A DNA stretch of 64,000 nt from NCBI GenBank assembly GCA_907163375.1, contig CAJQUW010008625.1:1-64000 (forward strand), written 5' to 3'. Below the pieces are notes generated by a model. It did no database searches. It had not been told where the DNA came from and saw only the letters and a program-made list of their open reading frames with translations. Shown piece by piece: positions 12,369-22,155 of this stretch. This stretch comes from Prostheceraeus crozeri. Lineage: Eukaryota; Platyhelminthes; Polycladida; Euryleptidae. A program made the position numbers and the translations under genes. Positions within the stretch are counted from its first letter, which is position 1. Every line of letters starts with the position of its first letter.

Positions 12369-13109
12369 ATGACGATGGTGGATGAACATGTCTCAAATCT
12401 CAATCAATATAAGAATCCGAAAGTGTGTGTTTTCTTCAATGATTCATCTCGTCTGCACATGAATGAACGGGGAAATGAATTTGGCGAAGATGCCCAGAAA
12501 GCTCAAAAGTTGCTGAAAGAAGATATCGGCGAATTGACCGAGTGGATAAATGACTCTTCGTTTCAATCGGTTGAAAAGATTTCCAATATCTCCAAAAGTG
12601 ATAATTCATCGAATGACAGCATTCCTAATTTCGAGAACTATGTCAAGAAATTATCAAAGGATCAATCTCTGGAGAATTGCGACTGTTTTATTGTTTTTAT
12701 GATGGGAATACAAGGAGACCGTGGAACAATTTGTTTGGAAGACGACAATTTCACTCTCGATGAACTTATTGAGCCTTTCAAAGGAGATGAGTGCAAAACA
12801 TTGATAGAAAAGCCGAAAATCTTCATCATACACACATACGCAGGTGTCAAACAAACCGAGATGTCGCTGTGTAAAACTGCGGAAAAGATAATACCTGCAG
12901 ATGCGCATATCTTCATCAATTATTCAATTCTGCCACTTGATGAGAGTCGTTTTACTGTCATGAAATGGTTGAAAAATAACAAAACGGTTCAGAAGTTGGA
13001 AATCCATGATTTGTTTACAGAAGTTAACAAAATGATCCGTGAGAAAGGAGGAATGGCATTATACAGCAGTACAATGACTGGTTTAGTATCTTTGGAACTT
13101 TTACGTTGA
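12369..13109 (+). CDS. catalytically dead caspase-like protein
   Basis: A 246-residue open frame with the caspase (peptidase C14) large- and small-subunit layout and no prodomain. The first strand is KVCVFFND, followed by a helix rich in Lys/Glu. Residues 105-119 (DCFIVFMMGIQGDRG) match the region that in active caspases carries the catalytic His-Gly; here the His position is Gln115. Residues 149-159 (PKIFIIHTYAG) match the QACRG active-site box; here the Cys position is Tyr157 and the Arg is Ala. A small-subunit start follows (ADAHIFINYSILP). With both catalytic residues gone it cannot be a protease by the known mechanism; a FLIP-like regulatory role is only an inference. The frame is uninterrupted, arguing for selection or youth. 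It lies opposite the DIPK1-like gene and ends about 290 bases before the viral element. Confidence 0.72.
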   Translation: MTMVDEHVSNLNQYKNPKVCVFFNDSSRLHMNERGNEFGEDAQKAQKLLKEDIGELTEWINDSSFQSVEKISNISKSDNSSNDSIPNFENYVKKLSKDQSLENCDCFIVFMMGIQGDRGTICLEDDNFTLDELIEPFKGDECKTLIEKPKIFIIHTYAGVKQTEMSLCKTAEKIIPADAHIFINYSILPLDESRFTVMKWLKNNKTVQKLEIHDLFTEVNKMIREKGGMALYSSTMTGLVSLELLR

Positions 13110-13229
13110 TAAACAAATTGAAGAATACTTCAGACTTCATTTCATCGCGATTATGATATACACGCTTCGGGAAAACTTGCGCCTTCTCATTTACCTCGTT
13201 CAATGTATTTGCGGGCATAGCTAGTCATT

Positions 13230-13401
13230 GTTACTAATCAAGTAGGGTTGTCAGCCGATATTTCACGTGTCATTTTTTCTGTGAAAATCGTCTATATATC
13301 TCCAATTCCAAATTAGACGGCCTTAATTGCATGATTAAGGCCGTCTAATTTGCTATGTAATACCATTGAGGTAGGAGCACTTCACCGTTCACCTTCGCGT
13401 T
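13230..13401. repeat. host repeat family A, left half of the split target site
   Basis: This is clearly similar to 1330-1500: both contain AGTAGGGTTGTCAGCCGATA, the ATTAAGGCCGTCTAATTT palindrome and ATACCATTGAGGTAGGAGCA. The homology resumes at 30731, on the far side of the viral element, so this is the left part of a repeat copy split by the insertion. Confidence 0.85.
13396..13401. repeat. target site duplication, left (CGCGTT)
   Basis: Six bases immediately left of the terminal inverted repeat, identical to 30731-30736. Six-base duplications are characteristic of Maverick/Polinton integration. Confidence 0.93.
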
Positions 13402-13968
13402 AGTAATGGGCAAAAGACCGTTCCAGGCCACCATAAAATTCAAAAAAATAGTATCTTTAAAAACGACATAAATTCATGAATTTGAACCCTTTTTCAGGTT
13501 TTTAAGACCTAAATACATGAATTTAGTCCATTCAAAAGTACCATTTTTGAAAAAATGGTACTTTTTAAAAACGACATAAATTCATGAATTTGAACCCTTT
13601 TTCAGGTTATGAAGACCTAAATTCACAAATTTGGGCGTTTTTAAAAATACCCAATTTTCAAATTTTTCAAAATCTCAAATTTGAGAATTACAATTTTTAC
13701 CTTGAAAATCATGACCGTTCTAGGACACCGAAAAAATCATAAAAGTTGAGAATCTCAAAATTTGAGAATTACAATTTTCACCCTCGCCAAAATCATGACC
13801 GTTCCAGGACACCGAAAATTAGTATTTTTAAAAACGTCTTTTAAATCTATTTTTTCAGGTTTTTAAAATATATCATGTGACTAAAAATATTTCTTTAAAA
13901 ATGGAAGAAACAAAAGTGGAAGGAACTTCAGAAATGGAAGGAACCTCAAGAATATATCCTTCGTTATC
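13402..13968 (+). repeat. left terminal inverted repeat
   Basis: Pairs with 30172-30730 in inverse orientation. It contains internal subrepeats (AAATTCATGAATTT, TCTCAAATTTGAGA) and a hairpin around GTACCATTTTT/AAAAATGGTAC. It runs into the first codons of the gene starting at 13901. The two copies differ by small indels, notably in the run of GGAAGGAACTTCAGAAAT units, which is longer in the right copy. Confidence 0.9.
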
Positions 13969-14614
13969 ATATGAACGTAGTTCTACTTTAATGGACATTG
14001 AAAAGATTAACATTGAAAAAATGAATAAAGAAAAACACAAAGATAGAGTTAGGTATATGAAAGATAAGGAATCTCAATTATTATTAAGATTAGAGCATTA
14101 TAAAAAATTAAGAAAGAGATGGACTAAAGTTAAGAATGTAACACAAGGAATTGGCATATTCTTAACAATAAGTTTAGGTGCTTTGACAATTGTTATATCT
14201 TCAGGTGTTTTAGTAATTCCAGTAGTTGCTACAGCTTTAACAGTTACGGGTGTTTTTGCAACTTCACTTGTTACAATGTTAGATAAATCTTTAATAACTA
14301 AGAAACGAAAATCATTAAAAACTAAGCATTTACATATTAAAGAAGTCTATGATAAACTACATTACTACTTTCAAAGAGTATGTGATGATAATGTTATTAC
14401 GTTAGATGAGATTGAAAAATTTGATCAAATAGCTAATGAAGTAAATCAAATATCATTTCAATCACAGACAGAAAAAGTTGATGATAAAAATAAAAAGGAT
14501 GGCAAAATTTCTAGTGATGCTAAAATTTCTAATGAAGAAAATGACAAATTTTTTTTAGAAGAGCTAAAAACTTTAAGCGAAAATTTAAGCAAAACTTTAT
14601 TAAACAAAACTTAA
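13901..14614 (+). CDS. adintovirus membrane/coiled-coil protein, unknown function
   Basis: A 237-residue open frame. I start at the ATG at 13901 because it has the TTTAAAAATG context shared by other genes of the element; an in-frame GTG lies 24 bases upstream. The N-terminus is a Glu/Thr/Ser-rich repeat (EETKVEGTSEMEG) that lies inside the terminal inverted repeat. Next comes a basic helical segment, then two hydrophobic membrane-spanning stretches (around GIFLTISLGALTIVIS and VLVIPVVATALTVTGVFA) separated by a short turn. A charged, partly coiled-coil tail ends with the Glu/Lys-rich C-terminus. The family is not recognised; a virion or host-membrane role is inferred only from topology. Confidence 0.7.
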   Translation: MEETKVEGTSEMEGTSRIYPSLSYERSSTLMDIEKINIEKMNKEKHKDRVRYMKDKESQLLLRLEHYKKLRKRWTKVKNVTQGIGIFLTISLGALTIVISSGVLVIPVVATALTVTGVFATSLVTMLDKSLITKKRKSLKTKHLHIKEVYDKLHYYFQRVCDDNVITLDEIEKFDQIANEVNQISFQSQTEKVDDKNKKDGKISSDAKISNEENDKFFLEELKTLSENLSKTLLNKT

Positions 14615-14748
14615 AACGAGAAAACTTAAAACGAGAAAACTTTAAACGAAAAGATGTCAAACAACAAAGCAATAAAAAAATAATTTGTTCAGTAAAATGT
14701 TTTTGCTGTATTCCAATGTTACCACAAAATTCAAATATTATATTTTAA

Positions 14749-15595
14749 AAATGGATAAAATTAGAGCTGATAATTTTAAAAGAATAAAACAATTAGAAGA
14801 GTTAATAAAACAAAGAAATATTATGAAAGAAAATCATCTTCAACATAGAATGATAAAAGCTGGTATTCAATCTGATATGTTTGAAAAAATGCAGCAAACC
14901 GAGCAAATAAAAACTGATTTTGAAAAAACTATGAAACCATTTAAAACTCTTGAAAAAGAAAGTACAAATAATGATAAAAAATTGATATAACAGATCCAGA
15001 GCACAAAACTATATTAGATGACTATGGATTACTAGAATCAAACATTAATAAGAAATTACCAAAATCTATGCAATTTGAACATTCTATTTCATTTATAGAT
15101 GGAAAAACAATACCTAGATTTTATCTCGGACAAAAAGAAATATTTCCACAACCTTTTCGAGGTTTAATTTTTTCACCAGATAAATCTCCTTTTAATTTAG
15201 ATAGAAATTTTGTTAATCTTTTAAGAGGAGCAGATTTAAATAATTATGCTGTAGAAGATCTCATAAAATATAAAGCTATGTTAGACAGAGTTGGTGCAGT
15301 AAAATATCTTAGACGTTATAAACAATTAGAAAATTTATTATCAACGGGAGTTAAAGTAGGAAAAGGTTTATCTGAAAAACAGAAAACTGAAACAACTGTA
15401 TTTTTACCAGATGATCCACAAGAATTACTAAATAGATTAAATATTTTAATATCTGCAATAAAAGAAGGACATAATTCTAGTTTCAATGAAATTCATGCTA
15501 TATTGAAAAGACTGTTAGAAAAGAAGATTCTAAATGAAGAGGATTATAAAAGTATAACTGGACATCTGAGATGTCTTCCAGGGCTTCGCCCGTAG
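14749..15595 (+). CDS. conserved helical adintovirus protein, frameshifted
   Basis: Two abutting frames, 14749-14990 and 15004-15595, together read like one protein of about 280 residues. The first part is a charged coiled coil (RADNFKRIKQLEELIKQRN); the second contains a segment FRGLIFSPDKSPFNLD, LDRVGAVKYLRRYKQL and a C-terminal helical repeat ending KKILNEEDYKSI. The frames are offset by one base at the A-run near 14979-14984. I prefer the ATG at 14749 (TTTTAAAAATG context) to one 64 bases upstream. The last codons run into a GC-rich mini-palindrome at 15561-15591, so the C-terminal residues LRCLPGLRP appear to come from that insert. It is placed between the membrane protein and the minor capsid gene; function unknown. 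Confidence 0.6.
15561..15591 (+). repeat. GC-rich mini-palindrome, full 31-bp copy
   Basis: Two hairpins in tandem: GACATC-TGA-GATGTC, spacer TTCCA, GGGC-TTC-GCCC. It is the reverse complement of 21545-21575 with one mismatch in 31 bases. It supplies the last codons of the upstream gene. Confidence 0.9.
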
Positions 15596-15676
15596 CTGAA
15601 ATATGTTGTTGTTTTTAATTTTTTATAAAAAAAAATATTTCATAAAAAAATATTTATTTAATTTTTTAGTTTAAAA

Positions 15677-16465
15677 ATGTGTTCAGCAGATTTAGACAAA
15701 ATTAATAATCATTTAGAAAATTTGATAGAGATTTTGGGTTCATCAAAATTTAGTACGACGTTAAAAATTATAACAACTACTTCATCACACACTTGTAATT
15801 TAGAACCCATTCTACATTTGGAACAAAATAAAAATTATCAAATTGCATTGACTAGTTTCTCTACATTTAACACTATTCAAAACGTTATCAAAGATGTGAA
15901 TGATCAATTTAGATATTCTACTGATAAAGGCAAAACATGGAAAATACTAACTTTTCTTCCTGGTTCTTACGAAGTTGAAACAATATCAAATGAAATTAAG
16001 AGACATTTAGGTATACCATTTAAAGATAAGAAACAATTACATTTTGCAGTTGAACCGGCAGTTAATAAATTTTCTCTTACTTTAGACGAAAATCATCAAG
16101 TTGATTTTAATCATGATAGATCATTGTCAAAGCTATTAGGATTTAATAAACAAACCTATAGTCAAGGTTATCATTTAGGTGAGAAGATTCCAAAAATAAC
16201 TGAAATAAATTCAATTGTTGTACATTGTGACATTATTGAAGGAGGATATATAAATGGTAAATTATCAAATTTAATATTCAGTTTTCCAGCTTTTACTGTA
16301 CCCATTGGTTATAGATTAAATGTAATTCCACAAACATTAATATATTTTCCTATTACAAGAAAAACTATTAACAACATTGGCATTAGAATCACTGATGAGA
16401 AAGGACAAGAAATAAATTTTGGAGGTGAAGAGATTATGATAGATCTTTTGGTTCGGGAGGTATAA
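15677..16465 (+). CDS. minor capsid (penton-like) protein
   Basis: A complete 262-residue frame after a GTTTAAAAATG start. The N-terminal half shows the Polinton/adintovirus penton pattern: a strand with Ser/Thr-rich TTSSHTCNLEPILHL, then NKNYQIALTSFSTFNTIQNV, the conserved 'aromatic-x-x-x-Leu-x-x-Phe-x-x-Tyr/Phe-Asn-x-Ile' segment seen at the start of these jelly-roll proteins. Regular alternating strands continue to the C-terminus. Its size matches minor capsid proteins of the group. In the particle it would form the pentameric vertices. It sits directly upstream of the packaging ATPase, a common order. No interruption seen. Confidence 0.78.
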   Translation: MCSADLDKINNHLENLIEILGSSKFSTTLKIITTTSSHTCNLEPILHLEQNKNYQIALTSFSTFNTIQNVIKDVNDQFRYSTDKGKTWKILTFLPGSYEVETISNEIKRHLGIPFKDKKQLHFAVEPAVNKFSLTLDENHQVDFNHDRSLSKLLGFNKQTYSQGYHLGEKIPKITEINSIVVHCDIIEGGYINGKLSNLIFSFPAFTVPIGYRLNVIPQTLIYFPITRKTINNIGIRITDEKGQEINFGGEEIMIDLLVREV

Positions 16466-16552
16466 ACTCCCACGCGAAGCTAGAGAAGTTTAATTTTTCT
16501 TCTTCTTCTTTAAAAACAAAAATAAAATAAAAATAAATTTTTTTATTAAAAA

Positions 16553-17319
16553 ATGAGTGAAGTGCTACCATTAAATAAAAAAAACTTAAATTTAATCATC
16601 ATCCAAATTTATCTAATAAAGTTTTGTCAGTTATTTGTGGAAGATCAGGTTGCGGAAAAACGTATCTATTATTTAAAATTTTAACGACTCCAAATTTTTT
16701 GGATTATAACAATCTTATAATTTATACAACAACGGCAGAACAACCCGTCTATCAATTTTTAAAATATGGATTTGAAAATAATCTTAAAAAAACAGCAATT
16801 GCTTCATTATTCAAAGAATATGAAAAATCTGAAGATGAAGAAGAAATAAGTTCGTGGTGTGAAGAAGCAGCAAAAAATAATCAGTTAGTAGAATCTAATA
16901 AAAATAACCATATAAAGATACAATTAATAGATGATAGTGGTAATATGCAAGATCCTAGTAAACTAGATAAAACAATGAAACATTGTGTAATTTTTGATGA
17001 TTGCGTTAATGATAGAAATCAGTCAGTTCAGAGAAATTATTTCACAAGAGGTAGACATAATAACTGTAGTGTATTTTATTTAACACAAAGTATGTATTCA
17101 TTAGACGGAAGTGTTATTAGAAAGAATGCAAATATATTTATACTATTTGAAATAAATGCAAGAAACTTAAGTGATTTGTTAAGAGATTTATGCGTAAGAA
17201 ATAAAGATGAATTTAAACAATCGTGTAATAATGCTTGGTCAAAAGATTATGGCTTCATTACAATTAATATTGATAAAAAAATTCATGAAAGAGTTATCGA
17301 AAATATTTTCGCGGAGTGA
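16553..17319 (+). CDS. FtsK/HerA-type genome-packaging ATPase, one frame offset near the start
   Basis: The main open frame (16624-17319) begins just before a Walker A motif, CGRSGCGKT, and has a Walker B (CVIFDDC) about 115 residues later. Then comes RNYFTRGRHNNCSVFYLTQS, the conserved sensor/arginine region of A32-like packaging ATPases. The likely start is the ATG at 16553 with the element's typical leader; its frame runs about 10 codons to an eight-A run (16577-16584) followed by C. The ATPase frame is offset there by -1. The sequence fits both a single-base loss and a canonical A-AAA-AAC slippery heptamer. It would drive DNA into the capsid. Confidence 0.82.
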
Positions 17320-17401
17320 TAAAAATATACAAATATAGTGTTACAATATTTTTTTTTATTTTATATATATATCAAATTTGTCTATCTTAGAAATTAGAAA
17401 A

Positions 17402-20400
17402 TTAAAAAGGTGAAGTAGTTATTCCATCAGGTAAAATTTTTCTTTTATCATCAAATGGATCTAATGCTAATTGATGTTCTTCTTTTAAATACATGTTATG
17501 TTTTTTTGAATTAAGTCTATAATTACATGCTGTTTTTATTTCATTATTAAATAATACATTTTTATAATCTTGAAATGTTATTTGATTAGCCACTTATGCC
17601 TTTGAAATTCCTTTTAATGTTTTATGTGTTTTAATATTATTAGTTGTATCATAACAGTAACATTTAGATTTTAAAAATATAGCTTCTGTTATGAAATCTT
17701 CATTTCCTTCTAATTCATCTTTTACTTTACATAAATCAGAAGGATGAATGATATCTTTTATTTTATCTATTTCTTCATCAAGTGTAGAATTATACGGTAT
17801 TGTTAATTCTAAGAAAACAGAATCGGTATCTGTAAAGTGTAATTTATAGTTTTTGCCATAAGCAGGTGCTAAATAATCATATATAAATCTATACATAAAT
17901 AGTTTAGCTAATTCTAATATAGTGAAACCAATAAAATTAAACTTATCATGTTTTACGCTAATTCGACGTAAATGTACAGCACATAGTTCATCACTAAATC
18001 TAGTAGTTCTTTTATATGTAGGTTTCCTTGTTAAATTTTGAAACCTATCTTTATCATAAACTATTTCAATATTTTGTCTATTACGCACATTTTCTAAAGT
18101 CTTACCATAAAATGCATTATTCATTAATTTGAAGAACACGTTTCCAAAATCATCTTTATTTCTTTTAGCTATTTTACGTTTTTCAATATTGAACTCTATA
18201 TAATTTTTTAACCACCTAGATTTTTGATAAAATGGTTTTCGATGTATTTTGGTGAGAATCATTCCATGATCTAAATACCAATCTAGCATTCTTCCTTCAA
18301 CAACATACTTTCCTTTATTGCTTTGTGTTAACATAAGTTTTTTTTGTTGGTCTGTATTTTTTAGGAATTAAAGATTTTTGATAATCTGAAAAATCTTCTA
18401 TATTAGGAATTTTGTTTTCGGGACAGAAAGGAAAATATTTTGTTTTATCTTTTATTTCATCAGGGTACACTAAATCAACTTCATATACATAACCAAAATT
18501 ATTTTCACCATCATATGTTTTTTGATAATCTAGAATATTACACCATGACATTTCACCTGTTGGTAATTCTTGTATCATGCAAGAAGAATATAAGCTATTA
18601 AAATCATAATATAACAAATAGTTTTCTCTCATGAATTCATCAATTGCATTTTCACGTTCTACTCCTTCTCGTTTCGTTCGAAAAAATTTCTAATATTTTT
18701 TCTTTTTCTTCTGGAGATAAAGGTTTCATTATTCCATATTCTTGTGGATTTACTTTCTTATTATAACATTTAACATATCTATTACCTAAAACTGATGAAA
18801 CTCCACCTCTAATTCCAGATTCAAAAAATAATAATTTATCATATGTATTTTCTTTATAATGTTTAAGTTTAACATTTGTATGTTTTAATCCTGCTAGCCA
18901 TGTTAAACCTGGTGTAGAATAACAATAACATGGATCTATTCCGTAATATTCTAAACACATATCACGAAAGTTTTCAAAAAGATCAGCTAGTATTAATACA
19001 TCTATCTGTAGATATTTCATTGTATAATCATACATTGTTTTACAATTTAACTCTCTCCAATTTTTTTCAGCTTCTGCATAGTCTTCGTCAGATAATTTTG
19101 ATTGTTTTAATGTTGATTTAAATTTATTTATTGGAGGAAGTTGTTCTTCTTCCATAATTTTATTCACAGAATTAAAATCAGTCTTCGACTGTGAACCACA
19201 GTTTTATCTCCCATTATATACTCATACGGAAATATTCCTTTTAAAGGTTTTAAATTATATTTATTTAATATTTTACATTGTTCAGATTTCAAAGTTTTTC
19301 CCATAACATCTAATGAATAAGGAGTAAAAAATCTAAATGCATCTAAAATTCTAATGCAACCTAATTGCATTGAAAAATATTCTTCTTCTGTTTTACATAG
19401 TACATTTATTTGTTGTTGTTGTAATTTTTCAGATGAAAATAAATCTTTCATTACTAGATGGAAATCATATTTAGAACCATTGTAGAAATATAGAGGAACA
19501 AAGTTATATTTAAATTTATTAGCATTAAGATTACAAGAATTATGTGCTGCACCTCTATATAATCCATTTAGATGATCATGATCTTTTACCTTGACGGCAG
19601 AGCCGTCGCTTCGCTTGTCAAGATATCTACCTTTGCCATTTTTATAATTTTTTGTAAATTCTCTTCCACAGTAATAACATTTTGTTTCATTAATAAAATT
19701 TAATTTTTCTTTTTCTGTTAATGGCATCATTGGAATATTTGTTTCAAGCAATTGTGAAAAACGTCCTTGTAATTCTTCTACTTTCTTTGTAAACATTTCT
19801 GAACTATCTTCACCATAGTATTGTAAATATTCTGATTTAAATAATTCAGGATAATTTGAATGAATGTACATTCCCCAACATAATGGTTTTTGTTCAAATA
19901 AATATTTTTCTTTACTTTGTTCAGCTGAACTTTTTCCAGGTGCACTTTTTTCAGAATTATAATTTTCAGAATCGGTGAAGCCCTGGAACTTTCCGTTCGA
20001 TTTTGTGTCATATTAACATTATATGCTTCAAAATCACAATAAATAGTAAAGGGTACTTTATTTTTAAAATACCATTTATTATATTCTAAATAATCATCTT
20101 TAGGAAAAGTATTTTGAACTGCTTCATTTTGTTGGCAATTCTCCAAATGTCTATTCATTTCTTCTAAAGTTCTAAAACTTGTCATACATTGAAGACAAGG
20201 AAAATTTTTATTATCTGAAGTTTTTGTAAATATAGAAACATCTTTACACAATATAAAATGTCCCTGATAATATAATATATTCGCTTGTGCTGGTTGTTTT
20301 GACTGTTCTAGTTTTTCAAATTTATCTTGATATATTTCATGTGTTTCATCAATTTCTTTTGTAATATTAAATGTATTTTGATGATAATTTTGATTTAATA

Positions 20401-21964
20401 TTTGTAGCTGATAAATATATTCTTTATCATATTGTTCTTTATAATGTTGTAGACATTTTTTTAAACATTCATTTAATCGGAGCGAAGCTCCTCTGGCTTT
20501 AGCCGATTCTTTATTTTCTTCATTATTTAATTCTTTATTATTTTCTTCATTTAATTTTTGAATTGTTTCTATCTCATTTTGATATTTATGGTGATATTCT
20601 TGTAGCAACATTTTTATTTGTTGTTGATAATCTATTTTACATTTTTGTAAACTTTTATTTAAATTTTCTAATTTTTGTTGATATTCTGAAGATAAAGATG
20701 AATATTTGTAATTATAATCATCAGTACGTCCTTTATAATTATTATGATTAATCATTATTGGTGATAGTGTTTTAACAAGTTCAAATTTTTCAGTACATAT
20801 CATATTTCCTTGGTAAAAAATATTATGATGCATGTAATTTCCTCTATCATTATATACTATTTCTGATTGACATAAATTTTTATTATTCAAATAAAATTTT
20901 TTTGAATCTGAGTAAAGTGGAATAATTTTACCAATAGAAACATAATTCACATTTAATTCAAAAACATTTACTTCAATTAAATTTTTATTCTTTTTATGAA
21001 ACTTTATTAATCTATTATAATCATATGGAAATTCATCTAAGCCATCAGAAAGATCAAATTCATTTATGTATTCTTCTTTATTATAATGACTTAGTCTTTC
21101 TTTATGATATTCTGCAGGATGTAAATGTGCTATAATACTCCACAGAAAACAATAATCATCTTCATTTTTTATGTTGATTATTTGTGGTGAACTGAAAGGT
21201 AAAGAAACATAACTACCACCAGTATTATTTTTATATTTATCAATTACTATTTTCTTAGATAGTATTTTAACAAATCTCCAACCAGATTCACGTAACTGGG
21301 CTTCAATTATACAATTTTCTAATTTAAGTATCATCGATTCAAATATGGGTTGTATATCATTTACATTATGAATTTCTTGTGAATTTGTAAAATGTCCTTG
21401 TATTATTTCTTCAGGAATTCCATCAGGTCCATTTTTTGTATAAAGTACTTCTACATTCATATAACATTTGAAAGATTTCTTAAATATATTATAAAAGTTG
21501 GTTAGAATATCAGAAAAAGTTTTATCGGTTTCATTATATTCAACGGGCGAAGCCCTGGAAGACATCTCCGATGTCCCGCGAAAAGACTGATTAAATAAAT
21601 ATTTTATATTTGCTAAGGCTTCATCAAATTCATCTATTTCGTTAAATTCATCAGTATCGCCAAATAAATATCTTCCATCTGGTACGAGCGAAGCCCTAGA
21701 ACCTTCGGTTTGTATGGTCTCATCTTCACTATCAAAAACTTTTTTATATTCCGAATGTGAATAATCATCAAACATTTTTTTAACTTTTATATCAGTAGGC
21801 AATGTTTCTAGATAGTTTTTATAACTATTTAATTTTAATATATTTCCTTCATCAACTCGTTCTACATTTTGTAAATGCATTTTACTTTGTAGATGAGATT
21901 GATAACTTCTTTTTGTTTGCAACTTTTTTTTACATAAGACACAATAAAACTTGGTATTTTCCAT
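17402..21964 (-). CDS. polB: protein-primed family B DNA polymerase (PolB), disrupted
   Basis: About 1500 codons across six consecutive frames. The N-terminal part (from 21964) has a C2H2 zinc finger (CVLCKKK...H...H), a conserved Polinton segment INIKNEDDYCFLWSIIAHLH, a long Gln/Glu/Lys coiled coil and a second zinc finger (CLQCMTSF...H). Exonuclease motifs follow: CDFEAYN at about 20030, NGSKYDFHLV at about 19460 and YLQIDVLILAD. Polymerase motifs are DFNSLYSS (A, about 18600), KLMNNAFYGKT (B, about 18115) and TDTDS (C, about 17825). Breaks are frame changes near 19980, 19185, 18660 and 18340 (an eight-T run on the plus strand), plus an in-frame TAA at 17594-17596. Three of the frame changes coincide with GC-rich inserts. 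As it stands the enzyme cannot be made whole. It would replicate the element from a terminal protein. Confidence 0.9.
19179..19191. repeat. mini-palindrome at a PolB frame change
   Basis: CAGTC-TTC-GACTG, a perfect hairpin with a three-base loop. It lies exactly where two PolB frames meet. Confidence 0.75.
19591..19621. repeat. mini-palindrome inside PolB
   Basis: GACGGC-AGA-GCCGTC at 19593-19607, enclosed by TTGAC...GTCAA outer arms. It is translated in frame as part of LDKRSDGSAVKV, between the exonuclease motifs, and looks like an in-frame insertion. Confidence 0.8.
19974..20000. repeat. mini-palindrome family, degenerate copy at a PolB frame change
   Basis: GAAGCCCTGGAAC...CCGTTCG, related to the copies at 21688-21710 and 22660-22686. 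The PolB frame changes at this point. On the minus strand it encodes TESSRASP. Confidence 0.7.
20477..20506. repeat. GC-rich mini-palindrome, 30-bp copy inside PolB
   Basis: TCGGAGCGAAGCTCC followed by TCTGGCTTTAGCCGA: a GGAGC-GAA-GCTCC hairpin plus GGC-TTTA-GCC, with outer arms TCGG/CCGA. Nearly identical to 24455-24485. Translated in frame within the coiled coil as AKARGASLR. Confidence 0.9.
21545..21575 (-). repeat. GC-rich mini-palindrome, full 31-bp copy inside PolB
   Basis: GGGC-GAA-GCCC, spacer TGGAA, GACATC-TCC-GATGTC; reverse complement of 15561-15591 with one mismatch. Translated in frame in the PolB N-terminal region as part of EMSSRASPVE. Confidence 0.9.
21688..21710. repeat. mini-palindrome family copy inside PolB
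   Basis: GCGAAGCCCTAGAACCTTCGGTT: the GAA-loop hairpin followed by AACC-TTC-GGTT. Encodes TEGSRASL on the minus strand. Sister of 22660-22686. Confidence 0.85.
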
Positions 21965-22084
21965 TTTTTTTATTTTTTTAGAGAAAATTTAAGAAAAAAT
22001 TTGTGTTTTAATTTTAGATATAAACATTCTAATATCAAGGACTTGAGTGTTATTTTATATTATTATATATTTCACGTTCTTTAG

Positions 22085-22150
22085 TTATTTTTTTCTTTAT
22101 CACATTAAGTTTTATCACATTAAGTTTTATCATATTAAGTTTCATCATAT
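22085..22150. repeat. short tandem repeat upstream of PolB
   Basis: About four copies of a 17-base unit TTTTATCACATTAAGTT with small changes. It lies between the clamp-like gene stop and the PolB start. Confidence 0.8.
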
Positions 22151-22155
22151 AATGT

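Noticed and set aside
14685-14748. Earlier ATG for the helical protein
   Set aside because: The downstream ATG at 14749 has the TTTTAAAAATG context used by other genes here, and the extra residues look like untranslated leader.
17402-17593. Separate small gene after the PolB stop
   Set aside because: It is in frame with PolB, starts only with GTG, and reads like the usual PolB C-terminus; it is PolB beyond a nonsense codon.
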